From Turbatrix aceti (lineage: Eukaryota > Nematoda > Chromadorea > Rhabditida > Panagrolaimidae), in the NCBI GenBank assembly GCA_963969345.1, contig OZ017770.1, positions 10,782,180 to 10,846,179 of the forward strand: a stretch of DNA of 64,000 nucleotides, given 5' to 3'. The notes under the pieces are model-generated. The model did no database searches, was not told the origin of the DNA, and saw only the letters and a program-made list of their open reading frames with translations. The position numbers and the translations under genes were made by a program. This document shows, piece after piece, positions 1 to 12,249 of the stretch (positions within the stretch are counted from its first letter, which is position 1; every line of letters starts with the position of its first letter).

Positions 1-3000
1 GTGCTCCCTTCGGTTTGGTCGAGGGAAGTCAAATATGCATGATTTCACTTTTCCGAGGTATATCGACCCCCAGGATGTCAAAGAACAAAAAATAAAACGG
101 CTATCACAACGCAGAAGCTCAATAAAAAATCACCAAGATATACGCGGTTTGCACCACTAGAATAGAGGGGAACACTACGCGCGCACTAATGTTCCCCGGC
201 CTCCCCTTGTTTTCAGCCAGTTTTGAATGACCGTATCACAGCATGTATTGAGCTTCTGCGTTACGATAGCCGTTTTATTTTTTGTTTTTTGACATCCTTG
301 GGGTCGATATACCTCGGAAAAGTGAAATCATGCATATTTTACTTCCCTCGACCAAACCGAAGGGAGCACCTGAAAGCACAGAATATAAAATCGTCAAAAT
401 CGCAAGTACCAGCTGTCGCCGACCGGGTAAAGTAAAGTCATTTTCGGTCATTTTGCCACTTTTCGATGTGATTAGGCTAAGTCTGAGCTAACTAACGATT
501 GTTGGATTGAGTTGATAAGTTATCGGAGAAATGTGCTGGAAGGCTTCAAAGTTGCCTATTTTGAAAAGACATTTTGAATGTTTTCTCAAAATCCCTGGCG
601 AAATTTAAAATTCCGATAACGCTAAATCTTTATACCTGCCTAGAGCTTGGAGGCCTACCTAACTTTACCCGGTCGGCGACGGCTGGTACTCGCATATTTT
701 GACGATTTTATATTCTGTGCTTTCAGGTGCTCCCTTCGGTTTGGTCGAGGGAAGTCAAATATGCATGATTTCACTTTTCCGAGGTATATCGACCCCAAGG
801 ATGTCAAAGAACAAAAAATAAAACGGCTATCACAACGCAGGAGCTCAATAAAAAATCACCAAGATATACGCGGTTTGCACCACTAGAATAGAGGGGAACA
901 CTACGCGCGCACTAATGTTCCCCGGCCTCCCCTTGTTTTCAGCCAGTTTTGAATGACCGTATCACAGCATGTATTGAGCTTCTGCGTTACGATAGCCGTT
1001 TTATTTTTTGTTTTTTGACATCCTTGGGGTCGATATACCTCGGAAAAGTGAAATCATGCATATTTTACTTCCCTCGACCAAACCGAAGGGAGCACCTGAA
1101 AGCACAGAATATAAAATCGTCAAAATCGCAAGTACCAGCTGTCGCCGACCGGGTAAAGTAAAGTCATTTTCGGTCATTTTGCCACTTTTCGATGTGATTA
1201 GGCTAAGTCTGAGCTAACTAACGATTGTTGGATTGAGTTGATAAGTTATCGGAGAAATGTGCTGGAAGGCTTCAAAGTTGCCTATTTTGAAAAGACATTT
1301 TGAATGTTTTCTCAAAATCCCTGGCGAAATTTAAAATTCCGATAACGCTAAATCTTTATACCTGCCTAGAGCTTGGAGGCCTACCCAACTTTACCCGGTC
1401 GGCGACGGCTGGTACTCGCATATTTTGACGATTTTATATTCTGTGCTTTCAGGTGCTCCCTTCGGTTTGGTCGAGGGAAGTCAAATATGCATGATTTCAC
1501 TTTTCCGAGGTATATCGACCCCCAGGATGTCAAAGAACAAAAAATAAAACGGCTATCACAACGCAGAAGCTCAATAAAAAATCACCAAGATATACGCGGT
1601 TTGCACCACTAGAATAGAGGGGAACACTTCGCGCGCACTAATGTTCCCCGGCCTCCCCTTGTTTTCAGCCAGTTTTGAATGACCGTATCACAGCATGTAT
1701 TGAGCTTCTGCGTTACGATAGCCGTTTTATTTTTTGTTTTTTGACATCCTTGGGGTCGATATACCTCGGAAAAGTGAAATCATGCATATTTTACTTCCCT
1801 CGACCAAACCGAAGGGAGCACCTGAAAGCACAGAATATAAAATCGTCAAAATCGCGAGTACCAGCTGTCGCCGACCGGGTAAAGTAAAGTCATTTTCGGT
1901 CATTTTGCCACTTTTCGATGTGATTAGGCTAAGTCTGAGCTAACTAACGATTGTTGGATTGAGTTGATAAGTTATCGGAGAAATGTGCTGGAAGGCTTCA
2001 AAGTTGCCTATTTTGAAAAGACATTTTGAATGTTTTCTCAAAATCCCTGGCGAAATTTAAAATTCCGATAACGCTAAATCTTTATACCTGCCTAGAGCTT
2101 GGAGGCCTACCCAACTTTACCCGGTCGGCGACGGCTGGTACTCGTATATTTTGACGATTTTATATTCTGTGCTTTCAGGTGCTCCCTTCGGTTTGGTCGA
2201 GGGAAGTCAAATATGCATGATTTCACTTTTCCGAGGTATATCGACCCCCAGGATGTCAAAGAACAAAAAATAAAACGGCTATCACAACGCAGAAGCTCAA
2301 TAAAAAATCACCAAGATATACGCGGTTTGCACCACTAGAATAGAGGGGAACACTACGCGCGCACTAATGTTCCCCGGCCTCCCCTTGTTTTCAGCCAGTT
2401 TTGAATGACCGTATCACAGCATGTATTGAGCTTCTGCGTTACGATAGCCGTTTTATTTTTTGTTTTTTGACATCCTTGGGGTCGATATACCTCGGAAAAG
2501 TGAAATCATGCATATTTTACTTCCCTCGACCAAACCGAAGGGAGCACCTGAAAGCACAGAATATAAAATCGTCAAAATCGCAAGTACCAGCTGTCGCCGA
2601 CCGGGTAAAGTAAAGTCATTTTCGGTCATTTTGCCACTTTTCGATGTGATTAGGCTAAGTCTGAGCTAACTAACGATTGTTGGATTGAGTTGATAAGTTA
2701 TCGGAGAAATGTGCTGGAAGGCTTCAAAGTTGCCTATTTTGAAAAGACATTTTGAATGTTTTCTCAAAATCCCTGGCGAAATTTAAAATTCCGATAACGC
2801 TAAATCTTTATACCTGCCTAGAGCTTGGAGGCCTACCTAACTTTACCCGGTCGGCGACGGCTGGTACTCGCATATTTTGACGATTTTATATTCTGTGCTT
2901 TCAGGTGCTCCCTTCGGTTTGGTCGAGGGAAGTCAAATATGCATGATTTCACTTTTCCGAGGTATATCGACCCCAAGGATGTCAAAGAACAAAAAATAAA

Positions 3001-6000
3001 ACGGCTATCACAACGCAGGAGCTCAATAAAAAATCACCAAGATATACGCGGTTTGCACCACTAGAATAGAGGGGAACACTACGCGCGCACTAATGTTCCC
3101 CGGCCTCCCCTTGTTTTCAGCCAGTTTTGAATGACCGTATCACAGCATGTATTGAGCTTCTGCGTTACGATAGCCGTTTTATTTTTTGTTTTTTGACATC
3201 CTTGGGGTCGATATACCTCGGAAAAGTGAAATCATGCATATTTTACTTCCCTCGACCAAACCGAAGGGAGCACCTGAAAGCACAGAATATAAAATCGTCA
3301 AAATCGCAAGTACCAGCTGTCGCCGACCGGGTAAAGTAAAGTCATTTTCGGTCATTTTGCCACTTTTCGATGTGATTAGGCTAAGTCTGAGCTAACTAAC
3401 GATTGTTGGATTGAGTTGATAAGTTATCGGAGAAATGTGCTGGAAGGCTTCAAAGTTGCCTATTTTGAAAAGACATTTTGAATGTTTTCTCAAAATCCCT
3501 GGCGAAATTTAAAATTCCGATAACGCTAAATCTTTATACCTGCCTAGAGCTTGGAGGCCTACCTAACTTTACCCGGTCGGCGACGGCTGGTACTCGCATA
3601 TTTTGACGATTTTATATTCTGTGCTTTCAGGTGCTCCCTTCGGTTTGGTCGAGGGAAGTCAAATATGCATGATTTCACTTTTCCGAGGTATATCGACCCC
3701 AAGGATGTCAAAGAACAAAAAATAAAACGGCTATCACAACGCAGGAGCTCAATAAAAAATCACCAAGATATACGCGGTTTGCACCACTAGAATAGAGGGG
3801 AACACTACGCGCGCACTAATGTTCCCCGGCCTCCCCTTGTTTTCAGCCAGTTTTGAATGACCGTATCACAGCATGTATTGAGCTTCTGCGTTACGATAGC
3901 CGTTTTATTTTTTGTTTTTTGACATCCTTGGGGTCGATATACCTCGGAAAAGTGAAATCATGCATATTTTACTTCCCTCGACCAAACCGAAGGGAGCACC
4001 TGAAAGCACAGAATATAAAATCGTCAAAATCGCGAGTACCAGCTGTCGCCGACCGGGTAAAGTAAAGTCATTTTCGGTCATTTTGCCACTTTTCGATGTG
4101 ATTAGGCTAAGTCTGAGCTAACTAACGATTGTTGGATTGAGTTGATAAGTTATCGGAGAAATGTGCTGGAAGGCTTCAAAGTTGCCTATTTTGAAAAGAC
4201 ATTTTGAATGTTTTCTCAAAATCCCTGGCGAAATTTAAAATTCCGATAACGCTAAATCTTTATACCTGCCTAGAGCTTGGAGGCCTACCCAACTTTACCC
4301 GGTCGGCGACGGCTGGTACTCGTATATTTTGACGATTTTATATTCTGTGCTTTCAGGTGCTCCCTTCGGTTTGGTCGAGGGAAGTCAAATATGCATGATT
4401 TCACTTTTCCGAGGTATATCGACCCCCAGGATGTCAAAGAACAAAAAATAAAACGGCTATCACAACGCAGAAGCTCAATAAAAAATCACCAAGATATACG
4501 CGGTTTGCACCACTAGAATAGAGGGGAACACTACGCGCGCACTAATGTTCCCCGGCCTCCCCTTGTTTTCAGCCAGTTTTGAATGACCGTATCACAGCAT
4601 GTATTGAGCTTCTGCGTTACGATAGCCGTTTTATTTTTTGTTTTTTGACATCCTTGGGGTCGATATACCTCGGAAAAGTGAAATCATGCATATTTTACTT
4701 CCCTCGACCAAACCGAAGGGAGCACCTGAAAGCACAGAATATAAAATCGTCAAAATCGCAAGTACCAGCTGTCGCCGACCGGGTAAAGTAAAGTCATTTT
4801 CGGTCATTTTGCCACTTTTCGATGTGATTAGGCTAAGTCTGAGCTAACTAACGATTGTTGGATTGAGTTGATAAGTTATCGGAGAAATGTGCTGGAAGGC
4901 TTCAAAGTTGCCTATTTTGAAAAGACATTTTGAATGTTTTCTCAAAATCCCTGGCGAAATTTAAAATTCCGATAACGCTAAATCTTTATACCTGCCTAGA
5001 GCTTGGAGGCCTACCCAACTTTACCCGGTCGGCGACGGCTGGTACTCGCATATTTTGACGATTTTATATTCTGTGCTTTCAGGTGCTCCCTTCGGTTTGG
5101 TCGAGGGAAGTCAAATATGCATGATTTCACTTTTCCGAGGTATATCGACCCCCAGGATGTCAAAGAACAAAAAATAAAACGGCTATCACAACGCAGAAGC
5201 TCAATAAAAAATCACCAAGATATACGCGGTTTGCACCACTAGAATAGAGGGGAACACTTCGCGCGCACTAATGTTCCCCGGCCTCCCCTTGTTTTCAGCC
5301 AGTTTTGAATGACCGTATCACAGCATGTATTGAGCTTCTGCGTTACGATAGCCGTTTTATTTTTTGTTTTTTGACATCCTTGGGGTCGATATACCTCGGA
5401 AAAGTGAAATCATGCATATTTTACTTCCCTCGACCAAACCGAAGGGAGCACCTGAAAGCACAGAATATAAAATCGTCAAAATCGCAAGTACCAGCTGTCG
5501 CCGACCGGGTAAAGTAAAGTCATTTTCGGTCATTTTGCCACTTTTCGATGTGATTAGGCTAAGTCTGAGCTAACTAACGATTGTTGGATTGAGTTGATAA
5601 GTTATCGGAGAAATGTGCTGGAAGGCTTCAAAGTTGCCTATTTTGAAAAGACATTTTGAATGTTTTCTCAAAATCCCTGGCGAAATTTAAAATTCCGATA
5701 ACGCTAAATCTTTATACCTGCCTAGAGCTTGGAGGCCTACCCAACTTTACCCGGTCGGCGACGGCTGGTACTCGTATATTTTGACGATTTTATATTCTGT
5801 GCTTTCAGGTGCTCCCTTCGGTTTGGTCGAGGGAAGTCAAATATGCATGATTTCACTTTTCCGAGGTATATCGACCCCCAGGATGTCAAAGAACAAAAAA
5901 TAAAACGGCTATCACAACGCAGGAGCTCAATAAAAAATCACCAAGATATACGCGGTTTGCACCACTAGAATAGAGGGGAACACTACGCGCGCACTAATGT

Positions 6001-9000
6001 TCCCCGGCCTCCCCTTGTTTTCAGCCAGTTTTGAATGACCGTATCACAGCATGTATTGAGCTTCTGCGTTACGATAGCCGTTTTATTTTTTGTTTTTTGA
6101 CATCCTTGGGGTCGATATACCTCGGAAAAGTGAAATCATGCATATTTTACTTCCCTCGACCAAACCGAAGGGAGCACCTGAAAGCACAGAATATAAAATC
6201 GTCAAAATCGCAAGTACCAGCTGTCGCCGACCGGGTAAAGTAAAGTCATTTTCGGTCATTTTGCCACTTTTCGATGTGATTAGGCTAAGTCTGAGCTAAC
6301 TAACGATTGTTGGATTGAGTTGATAAGTTATCGGAGAAATGTGCTGGAAGGCTTCAAAGTTGCCTATTTTGAAAAGACATTTTGAATGTTTTCTCAAAAT
6401 CCCTGGCGAAATTTAAAATTCCGATAACGCTAAATCTTTATACCTGCCTAGAGCTTGGAGGCCTACCCAACTTTACCCGGTCGGCGACGGCTGGTACTCG
6501 CATATTTTGACGATTTTATATTCTGTGCTTTCAGGTGCTCCCTTCGGTTTGGTCGAGGGAAGTCAAATATGCATGATTTCACTTTTCCGAGGTATATCGA
6601 CCCCCAGGATGTCAAAGAACAAAAAATAAAACGGCTATCACAACGCAGAAGCTCAATAAAAAATCACCAAGATATACGCGGTTTGCACCACTAGAATAGA
6701 GGGGAACACTACGCGCGCACTAATGTTCCCCGGCCTCCCCTTGTTTTCAGCCAGTTTTGAATGACCGTATCACAGCATGTATTGAGCTTCTGCGTTACGA
6801 TAGCCGTTTTATTTTTTGTTTTTTGACATCCTTGGGGTCGATATACCTCGGAAAAGTGAAATCATGCATATTTTACTTCCCTCGACCAAACCGAAGGGAG
6901 CACCTGAAAGCACAGAATATAAAATCGTCAAAATCGCGAGTACCAGCTGTCGCCGACCGGGTAAAGTAAAGTCATTTTCGGTCATTTTGCCACTTTTCGA
7001 TGTGATTAGGCTAAGTCTGAGCTAACTAACGATTGTTGGATTGAGTTGATAAGTTATCGGAGAAATGTGCTGGAAGGCTTCAAAGTTGCCTATTTTGAAA
7101 AGACATTTTGAATGTTTTCTCAAAATCCCTGGCGAAATTTAAAATTCCGATAACGCTAAATCTTTATACCTGCCTAGAGCTTGGAGGCCTACCCAACTTT
7201 ACCCGGTCGGCGACGGCTGGTACTCGTATATTTTGACGATTTTATATTCTGTGCTTTCAGGTGCTCCCTTCGGTTTGGTCGAGGGAAGTCAAATATGCAT
7301 GATTTCACTTTTCCGAGGTATATCGACCCCCAGGATGTCAAAGAACAAAAAATAAAACGGCTATCACAACGCAGAAGCTCAATAAAAAATCACCAAGATA
7401 TACGCGGTTTGCACCACTAGAATAGAGGGGAACACTACGCGCGCACTAATGTTCCCCGGCCTCCCCTTGTTTTCAGCCAGTTTTGAATGACCGTATCACA
7501 GCATGTATTGAGCTTCTGCGTTACGATAGCCGTTTTATTTTTTGTTTTTTGACATCCTTGGGGTCGATATACCTCGGAAAAGTGAAATCATGCATATTTT
7601 ACTTCCCTCGACCAAACCGAAGGGAGCACCTGAAAGCACAGAATATAAAATCGTCAAAATCGCAAGTACCAGCTGTCGCCGACCGGGTAAAGTAAAGTCA
7701 TTTTCGGTCATTTTGCCACTTTTCGATGTGATTAGGCTAAGTCTGAGCTAACTAACGATTGTTGGATTGAGTTGATAAGTTATCGGAGAAATGTGCTGGA
7801 AGGCTTCAAAGTTGCCTATTTTGAAAAGACATTTTGAATGTTTTCTCAAAATCCCTGGCGAAATTTAAAATTCCGATAACGCTAAATCTTTATACCTGCC
7901 TAGAGCTTGGAGGCCTACCTAACTTTACCCGGTCGGCGACGGCTGGTACTCGCATATTTTGACGATTTTATATTCTGTGCTTTCAGGTGCTCCCTTCGGT
8001 TTGGTCGAGGGAAGTCAAATATGCATGATTTCACTTTTCCGAGGTATATCGACCCCAAGGATGTCAAAGAACAAAAAATAAAACGGCTATCACAACGCAG
8101 GAGCTCAATAAAAAATCACCAAGATATACGCGGTTTGCACCACTAGAATAGAGGGGAACACTACGCGCGCACTAATGTTCCCCGGCCTCCCCTTGTTTTC
8201 AGCCAGTTTTGAATGACCGTATCACAGCATGTATTGAGCTTCTGCGTTACGATAGCCGTTTTATTTTTTGTTTTTTGACATCCTTGGGGTCGATATACCT
8301 CGGAAAAGTGAAATCATGCATATTTTACTTCCCTCGACCAAACCGAAGGGAGCACCTGAAAGCACAGAATATAAAATCGTCAAAATCGCAAGTACCAGCT
8401 GTCGCCGACCGGGTAAAGTAAAGTCATTTTCGGTCATTTTGCCACTTTTCGATGTGATTAGGCTAAGTCTGAGCTAACTAACGATTGTTGGATTGAGTTG
8501 ATAAGTTATCGGAGAAATGTGCTGGAAGGCTTCAAAGTTGCCTATTTTGAAAAGACATTTTGAATGTTTTCTCAAAATCCCTGGCGAAATTTAAAATTCC
8601 GATAACGCTAAATCTTTATACCTGCCTAGAGCTTGGAGGCCTACCCTACTTTACCCGGTCGGCGACGGCTGGTACTCGCATATTTTGACGATTTTATATT
8701 CTGTGCTTTCAGGTGCTCCCTTCGGTTTGGTCGAGGGAAGTCAAATATGCATGATTTCACTTTTCCGAGGTATATCGACCCCAAGGATGTCAAAGAACAA
8801 AAAATAAAACGGCTATCACAACGCAGAAAAAAAATCACCAAGATATACGCGGTTTGCACCACTAGAATAGAGGGGAACACTTCGCGCGCACTAATGTTCC
8901 CCGGCCTCCCCTTGTTTTCAGCCAGTTTTGAATGACCGTATCACAGCATGTATTGAGCTTCTGCGTTACGATAGCCGTTTTATTTTTTGTTTTTTGACAT

Positions 9001-9224
9001 CCTTGGGGTCGATATACCTCGGAAAAGTGAAATCATGCATATTTTACTTCCCTCGACCAAACCGAAGGGAGCACCTGAAAGCACAGAATATAAAATCGTC
9101 AAAATCGCGAGTACCAGCTGTCGCCGACCGGGTAAAGTAAAGTCATTTTCGGTCATTTTGCCACTTTTCGATGTGATTAGGCTAAGTCTGAGCTAACTAA
9201 CGATTGTTGGATTGAGTTGATAAG
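1..9224. repeat. 726-bp satellite array, about 12.7 units
   Basis: The same block recurs every 726 bp with only scattered substitutions, from the window edge to the TRIM insertion at 9225. The last full unit is 719 bp because 7 bp are missing near 8827. Each unit contains a long inverted repeat, so short open frames occur on both strands, but they mirror each other across the hairpin and do not look like protein genes. Diagnostic variants (ACCCAAC/ACCTAAC, CCCAGG/CCAAGG, CGCAAG/CGCGAG, CGTATA/CGCATA, CTTCGCG/CTACGCG) recur in different combinations along the array. This fits unequal exchange or conversion rather than simple end-on amplification. The array continues off the left edge. Confidence 0.97.
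662..1159. repeat. Hairpin inside one satellite unit (representative)
   Basis: Left arm about 662-849 (starting ACTTTACCCGG) and right arm about 972-1159 (ending CCGGGTAAAGT) are nearly perfect reverse complements of about 188 bp around a 122-bp spacer. The spacer contains a smaller hairpin, GGGGAACA...TGTTCCCC. The structure repeats every 726 bp, so the satellite unit looks like an amplified foldback or MITE-type element plus about 230 bp of linker. Confidence 0.9.
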
Positions 9225-9370
9225 TGTCGTACCTAGACCAGCGACATTAGCATAGCTCACTCCTAATCTGTATATAAGCACTTGTCTGATACCCAATAAA
9301 TGTTATCTGCCTCTGCCTGATCTCGCCCCTTCCGTTGTCTGTACTCGGCCCGTACAACCGACGTACAGCA
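9225..9370 (+). repeat. 5' LTR of the TRIM-like element
   Basis: 146 bp. It contains a TATA-like GTATATAAG and an AATAAA signal, and ends CGACGTACAGCA. That ending is shared with the LTRs at 52775/56050 and the LTR-like fragment at 39206. Confidence 0.88.
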
Positions 9371-9818
9371 TTGGTGACGTTCAGATTCGACCCACGCCAT
9401 CCGCATCGACACGACAGCTCATCGACGGCAACAACTCAGGTAAGCAGATCACCGCGGCGGCTTACAAGAAGCGCCGCTTACGACTCCTCAGAATCGACAA
9501 AATCGTCGAAAGCAGCACCAACAGAGAAGAAACTGTTGTGCAACCGTCAAGAACGTGAGGAGCCGTTCTTCGACACCGGCGAAGATCGCCCACCAGGCAG
9601 GCGAAGATCGTCGCAGAATGCCAAGGCCGATCGCATCAAAAGCATCGGGCCAGACGCCAGAGAGCCGACCGAAGTCTGTCGAGCCAAGTCAACTGCGGCA
9701 CATACTAAGACCGCACACGTACCAGCAGAAATTCGACTCTTGCAGATGTACACTCCCTGCTACGATGTCACAAAGCCAGATTACAAGATCCTCAGCATCT
9801 TCAAAGAAAAGGGAAGCG

Positions 9819-9964
9819 TGTCGTACCTAGACCAGCGACATTAGCATAGCTCACTCCTAATCTGTATATAAGCACTTGTCTGATACCCAATAAATGTTAT
9901 CTACCTCTGCCTGATCTCGCCCCTTCCGTTGTCTGTACTCGGCCCGTACAACCGACGTACGGCA
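9819..9964 (+). repeat. 3' LTR of the TRIM-like element
   Basis: 146-bp copy of the 5' LTR with about two substitutions (TCTACC for TCTGCC, GTACGGCA for GTACAGCA). Followed by the target duplication ATAAG. Confidence 0.88.
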
Positions 9965-10396
9965 ATAAGTTATCGGAGAAATGTGCTGGAAGGCTACAAA
10001 GTTGCCTATTTTGAAAAGACATTTTGAATGTTTTCTCAAAATCCCTGGCGAAATTTAAAATTCCGATAACGCTAAATCTTTATACCTGCCTAGAGCTTTG
10101 ACTTTCCTCGACCAAACCGAAGGGAGCACCTGAAAGCACAGAATATAAAATCGTCAAAATCGCGAGTACCAGCTGTCGCCGACCGGGTAAAGTTGGGAAG
10201 GCCTCCAAGCTCTAGGCAGGTGTAAAGATTTAGCGTTATCAGAATTTTAAATTTCGCTAGGTTTTGAGAAAAGATCCAAAATGTCTTTTCAAAATACGCG
10301 ATTTTGAAGCCTTCCAGGCTGAAAGTTCCAGCACATTTCTCCTATTACTTATTAAATCAAATCGTTAGTTAGCTCAGACTTAGCCTAATCACATTG
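9965..10396. repeat. Satellite remnant and inverted partial unit
   Basis: 9965-10096 continues the satellite unit interrupted by the TRIM. From about 10100 the hairpin arm is followed by the rest of the unit in opposite orientation, diverged, ending near 10396 at AATGTGATTAGGC read on the minus strand. The array therefore ends in a head-to-head junction near 10190. Confidence 0.85.
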
Positions 10397-11080
10397 GTAA
10401 GTAGAAAAATTTCCGAGAATGCATGAACATGTGGAAACTGCCGACAAATACACAACACTTTATAAAAACGCAAAAAAATTTCGCAGCGATACCTATTGAC
10501 GCGTAGTGTGCAGCCGCGGAGGACGGAATTACGGAATTTAGACCCCTGTCAGCAGAGGAGAGACTGATGTCCAGCACGTTGAATTCGGCCTGAGAACGTC
10601 CGTAAAAAGAACGCGATGACGAAAGATTCGATCGAAGTTGATAGTGACATCATTGTTCAGAACGAGACGGGCCACGGAACAAGATATCAGTCGTTTCACT
10701 CATATGCAAACTGACGGTGATGTTAGGCTAGGTAAGTCAAAATAACAACGAAAAAAACAATGTTATGGAGTACTACTCTGTAACCTGAGTTGTTTCTGAA
10801 TTTTTTAAATCACACAGAACGCAACACAGTCACCAAGTAATACAGCATTGTCGTTAAAATAATAGATGGGACCGCGCTTTACGCTCCCAATGATCGCAAT
10901 CAGGTATATTTTAAGAGCAGCGTTTACCGCTGTTGACTGCACCTTGAGCAACCATACCAGGCATATTCTGGCCACCAGCTTTGATGTTGCGAGTATGAAC
11001 GCTCCATGCCACCAATGTAATCGCTGCACTGAAATAAAGCCACTATCGCGCTGCATCAAATCACTGTTTTGAAGGTGTCG
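10397..11080. other. No supported gene (10.4-11.1 kb)
   Basis: Unique-looking sequence with short open frames on both strands, the longest a minus-strand frame of 118 codons (10805-11161). None shows a recognisable domain or convincing splice context. Confidence 0.5.
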
Positions 11081-11335
11081 TACGAACTGAAGACAAGCGA
11101 CAACAAGAAGTTGAGCTGCATGAGTGTCATCGACGTTGAACACGACGACTTGTAGAAGCACGCCGAAGTACCGGATATGACAGGCGGCATGATACCAAAA
11201 CTGAAAACAATCCCTCTCCCCCCCCCAGCCCCCGGCACAACAGTAACCTGCCGATCATTTGACCCCTGTCGGTTGGATGCTCGTGCTCATCTTCCCCACA
11301 TTTCAAGCATTTCAAATAAAAACTTACCGCTTGGA
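11080..11335. repeat. Diverged duplicate A of a 250-bp block
   Basis: Shares an ordered set of short blocks with 12005-12245: ACAAGAAGTTRAGCTG, a C-rich AGCCCC(C)RGCAC block, GACCCCTGTCGG, TGGATGCT and an AAAAACTTA block. It is an old duplication about 925 bp apart; GACCCCTGTC also occurs at 10539. The AAAAACTTAC end reads as a 5' splice site on the minus strand, so a decayed exon is possible, but I recognise no product. Confidence 0.5.
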
Positions 11336-12004
11336 AAAAAACAACCTCCATCGTGGCTTCCAGAAAAACGCCGCGACTTTGCAATACTTCATGCGGCTTT
11401 CAGATAGCGTCGCAGAGCTTGTGATTCTCGTAGACGGCTCTTGCAGCATCGAAAGCCTGAAAGAGGAAAAAAAGCCAAGAAAAATCTTTAGCAAGTCGGA
11501 ACCGAATGCCAGTATAAACAAGGTTTATAATAATTACTATTTTGACCTGTCAGTTGATATCCTTCGAAGTTGGAGTTAGATTAATGACGCACTATCATGA
11601 ACAAGGCACAGCCAGCAGGCATTAGGCATCCAATTGTCGGGTCAGGTACCCAAAAATTTTGTATCCGGGTCCGGGTCGGAACCGACAGCACTGACTCAAA
11701 CCCGAAAATTTCGGGTATCCATGCGATATAAAAACAAAACCTAAAAAGCACATTACCTGGATGACAGGACAAACAGTGTCCTGGGCGGTTTCCTGCAGCT
11801 GCAGTGGTGGTCTTAGTACCATGCTCGTTATAACGATCGTTACTCGCTTCGTGACTATGATAACAAGCAAATAGTCGTCTGTAGCGTTGCAACGCATCAT
11901 TCACTGGCCGGATGACAAGATCGTGCCTAGAAAGGGAAAACAGAGGCAAAACTTTTAAAAATGAACCCACGGGCTAAAGACTGCCGTAATGATAATCCTG
12001 CGAA

Positions 12005-12245
12005 ACGTGAAAGCGGAAACAAGAAGTTAAGCTGTAAGCGTGAAAGCGACGCCGATCGCGATTGTAAAAGCACCCCGGGTAACAGGTGAATCAGGCGGCG
12101 TGTTTGAAACCTATGTAAACTGAATCCCCTTTTCCTAGCCCCCAGCACATAAGCGACCTGTCGACGAATCGACCCCTGTCGGGTGGATGCTACATAGTGC
12201 AGTTGAGACCAACATTTTGATAAACCATATAAAAACTTATCTCCC
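12005..12245. repeat. Diverged duplicate B of a 250-bp block
   Basis: Partner of 11080-11335, with the same order of conserved blocks. No recognisable coding content. Confidence 0.5.
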
Positions 12246-12249
12246 ATGA

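Larger units (their letters stand above)
9225..9964 (+). mobile_element. TRIM-like short LTR retroelement
   Basis: Two 146-bp direct repeats flank a 448-bp interior. The element starts TGTCGTACC, ends GGCA, and is flanked by the 5-bp duplication ATAAG (9220-9224 and 9965-9969). Removing it and one duplication restores the satellite sequence GATAAGTTATCGG found in other units. After the first LTR comes TTGGTGACG, a plausible tRNA primer site beginning TGG; before the second LTR is a purine tract, AAAGAAAAGGGAAG. The interior is open in one frame but I recognise no protein domain and see no gag or pol. The LTRs differ at only about two positions, so insertion was recent. Confidence 0.9.

Noticed and set aside
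1..9200. Repeating 69-100-codon open frames in the satellite
   Set aside because: They recur every 726 bp on both arms of an inverted repeat, so each mirrors an antisense frame; many begin at TTG rather than ATG and none has a domain.
9335..9844. 169-codon frame across the TRIM as a gene
   Set aside because: It runs through both LTRs and has no domain; explained by the element.
10805..11161. 118-codon minus-strand frame
   Set aside because: No recognisable domain, overlaps diverged repeat blocks and lacks supporting splice signals.
11404..11460. VWA-like LVILVDGSCSIES on the + strand after an acceptor-like TTTCAG
   Set aside because: The match is about ten residues, the exon would be tiny and no further VWA sequence follows; likely chance.
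11640..11740. GGGT(A)CCC/GGGTCC-rich stretch as a regulatory site
   Set aside because: Looks like a short simple or palindromic repeat; nothing ties it to a gene.
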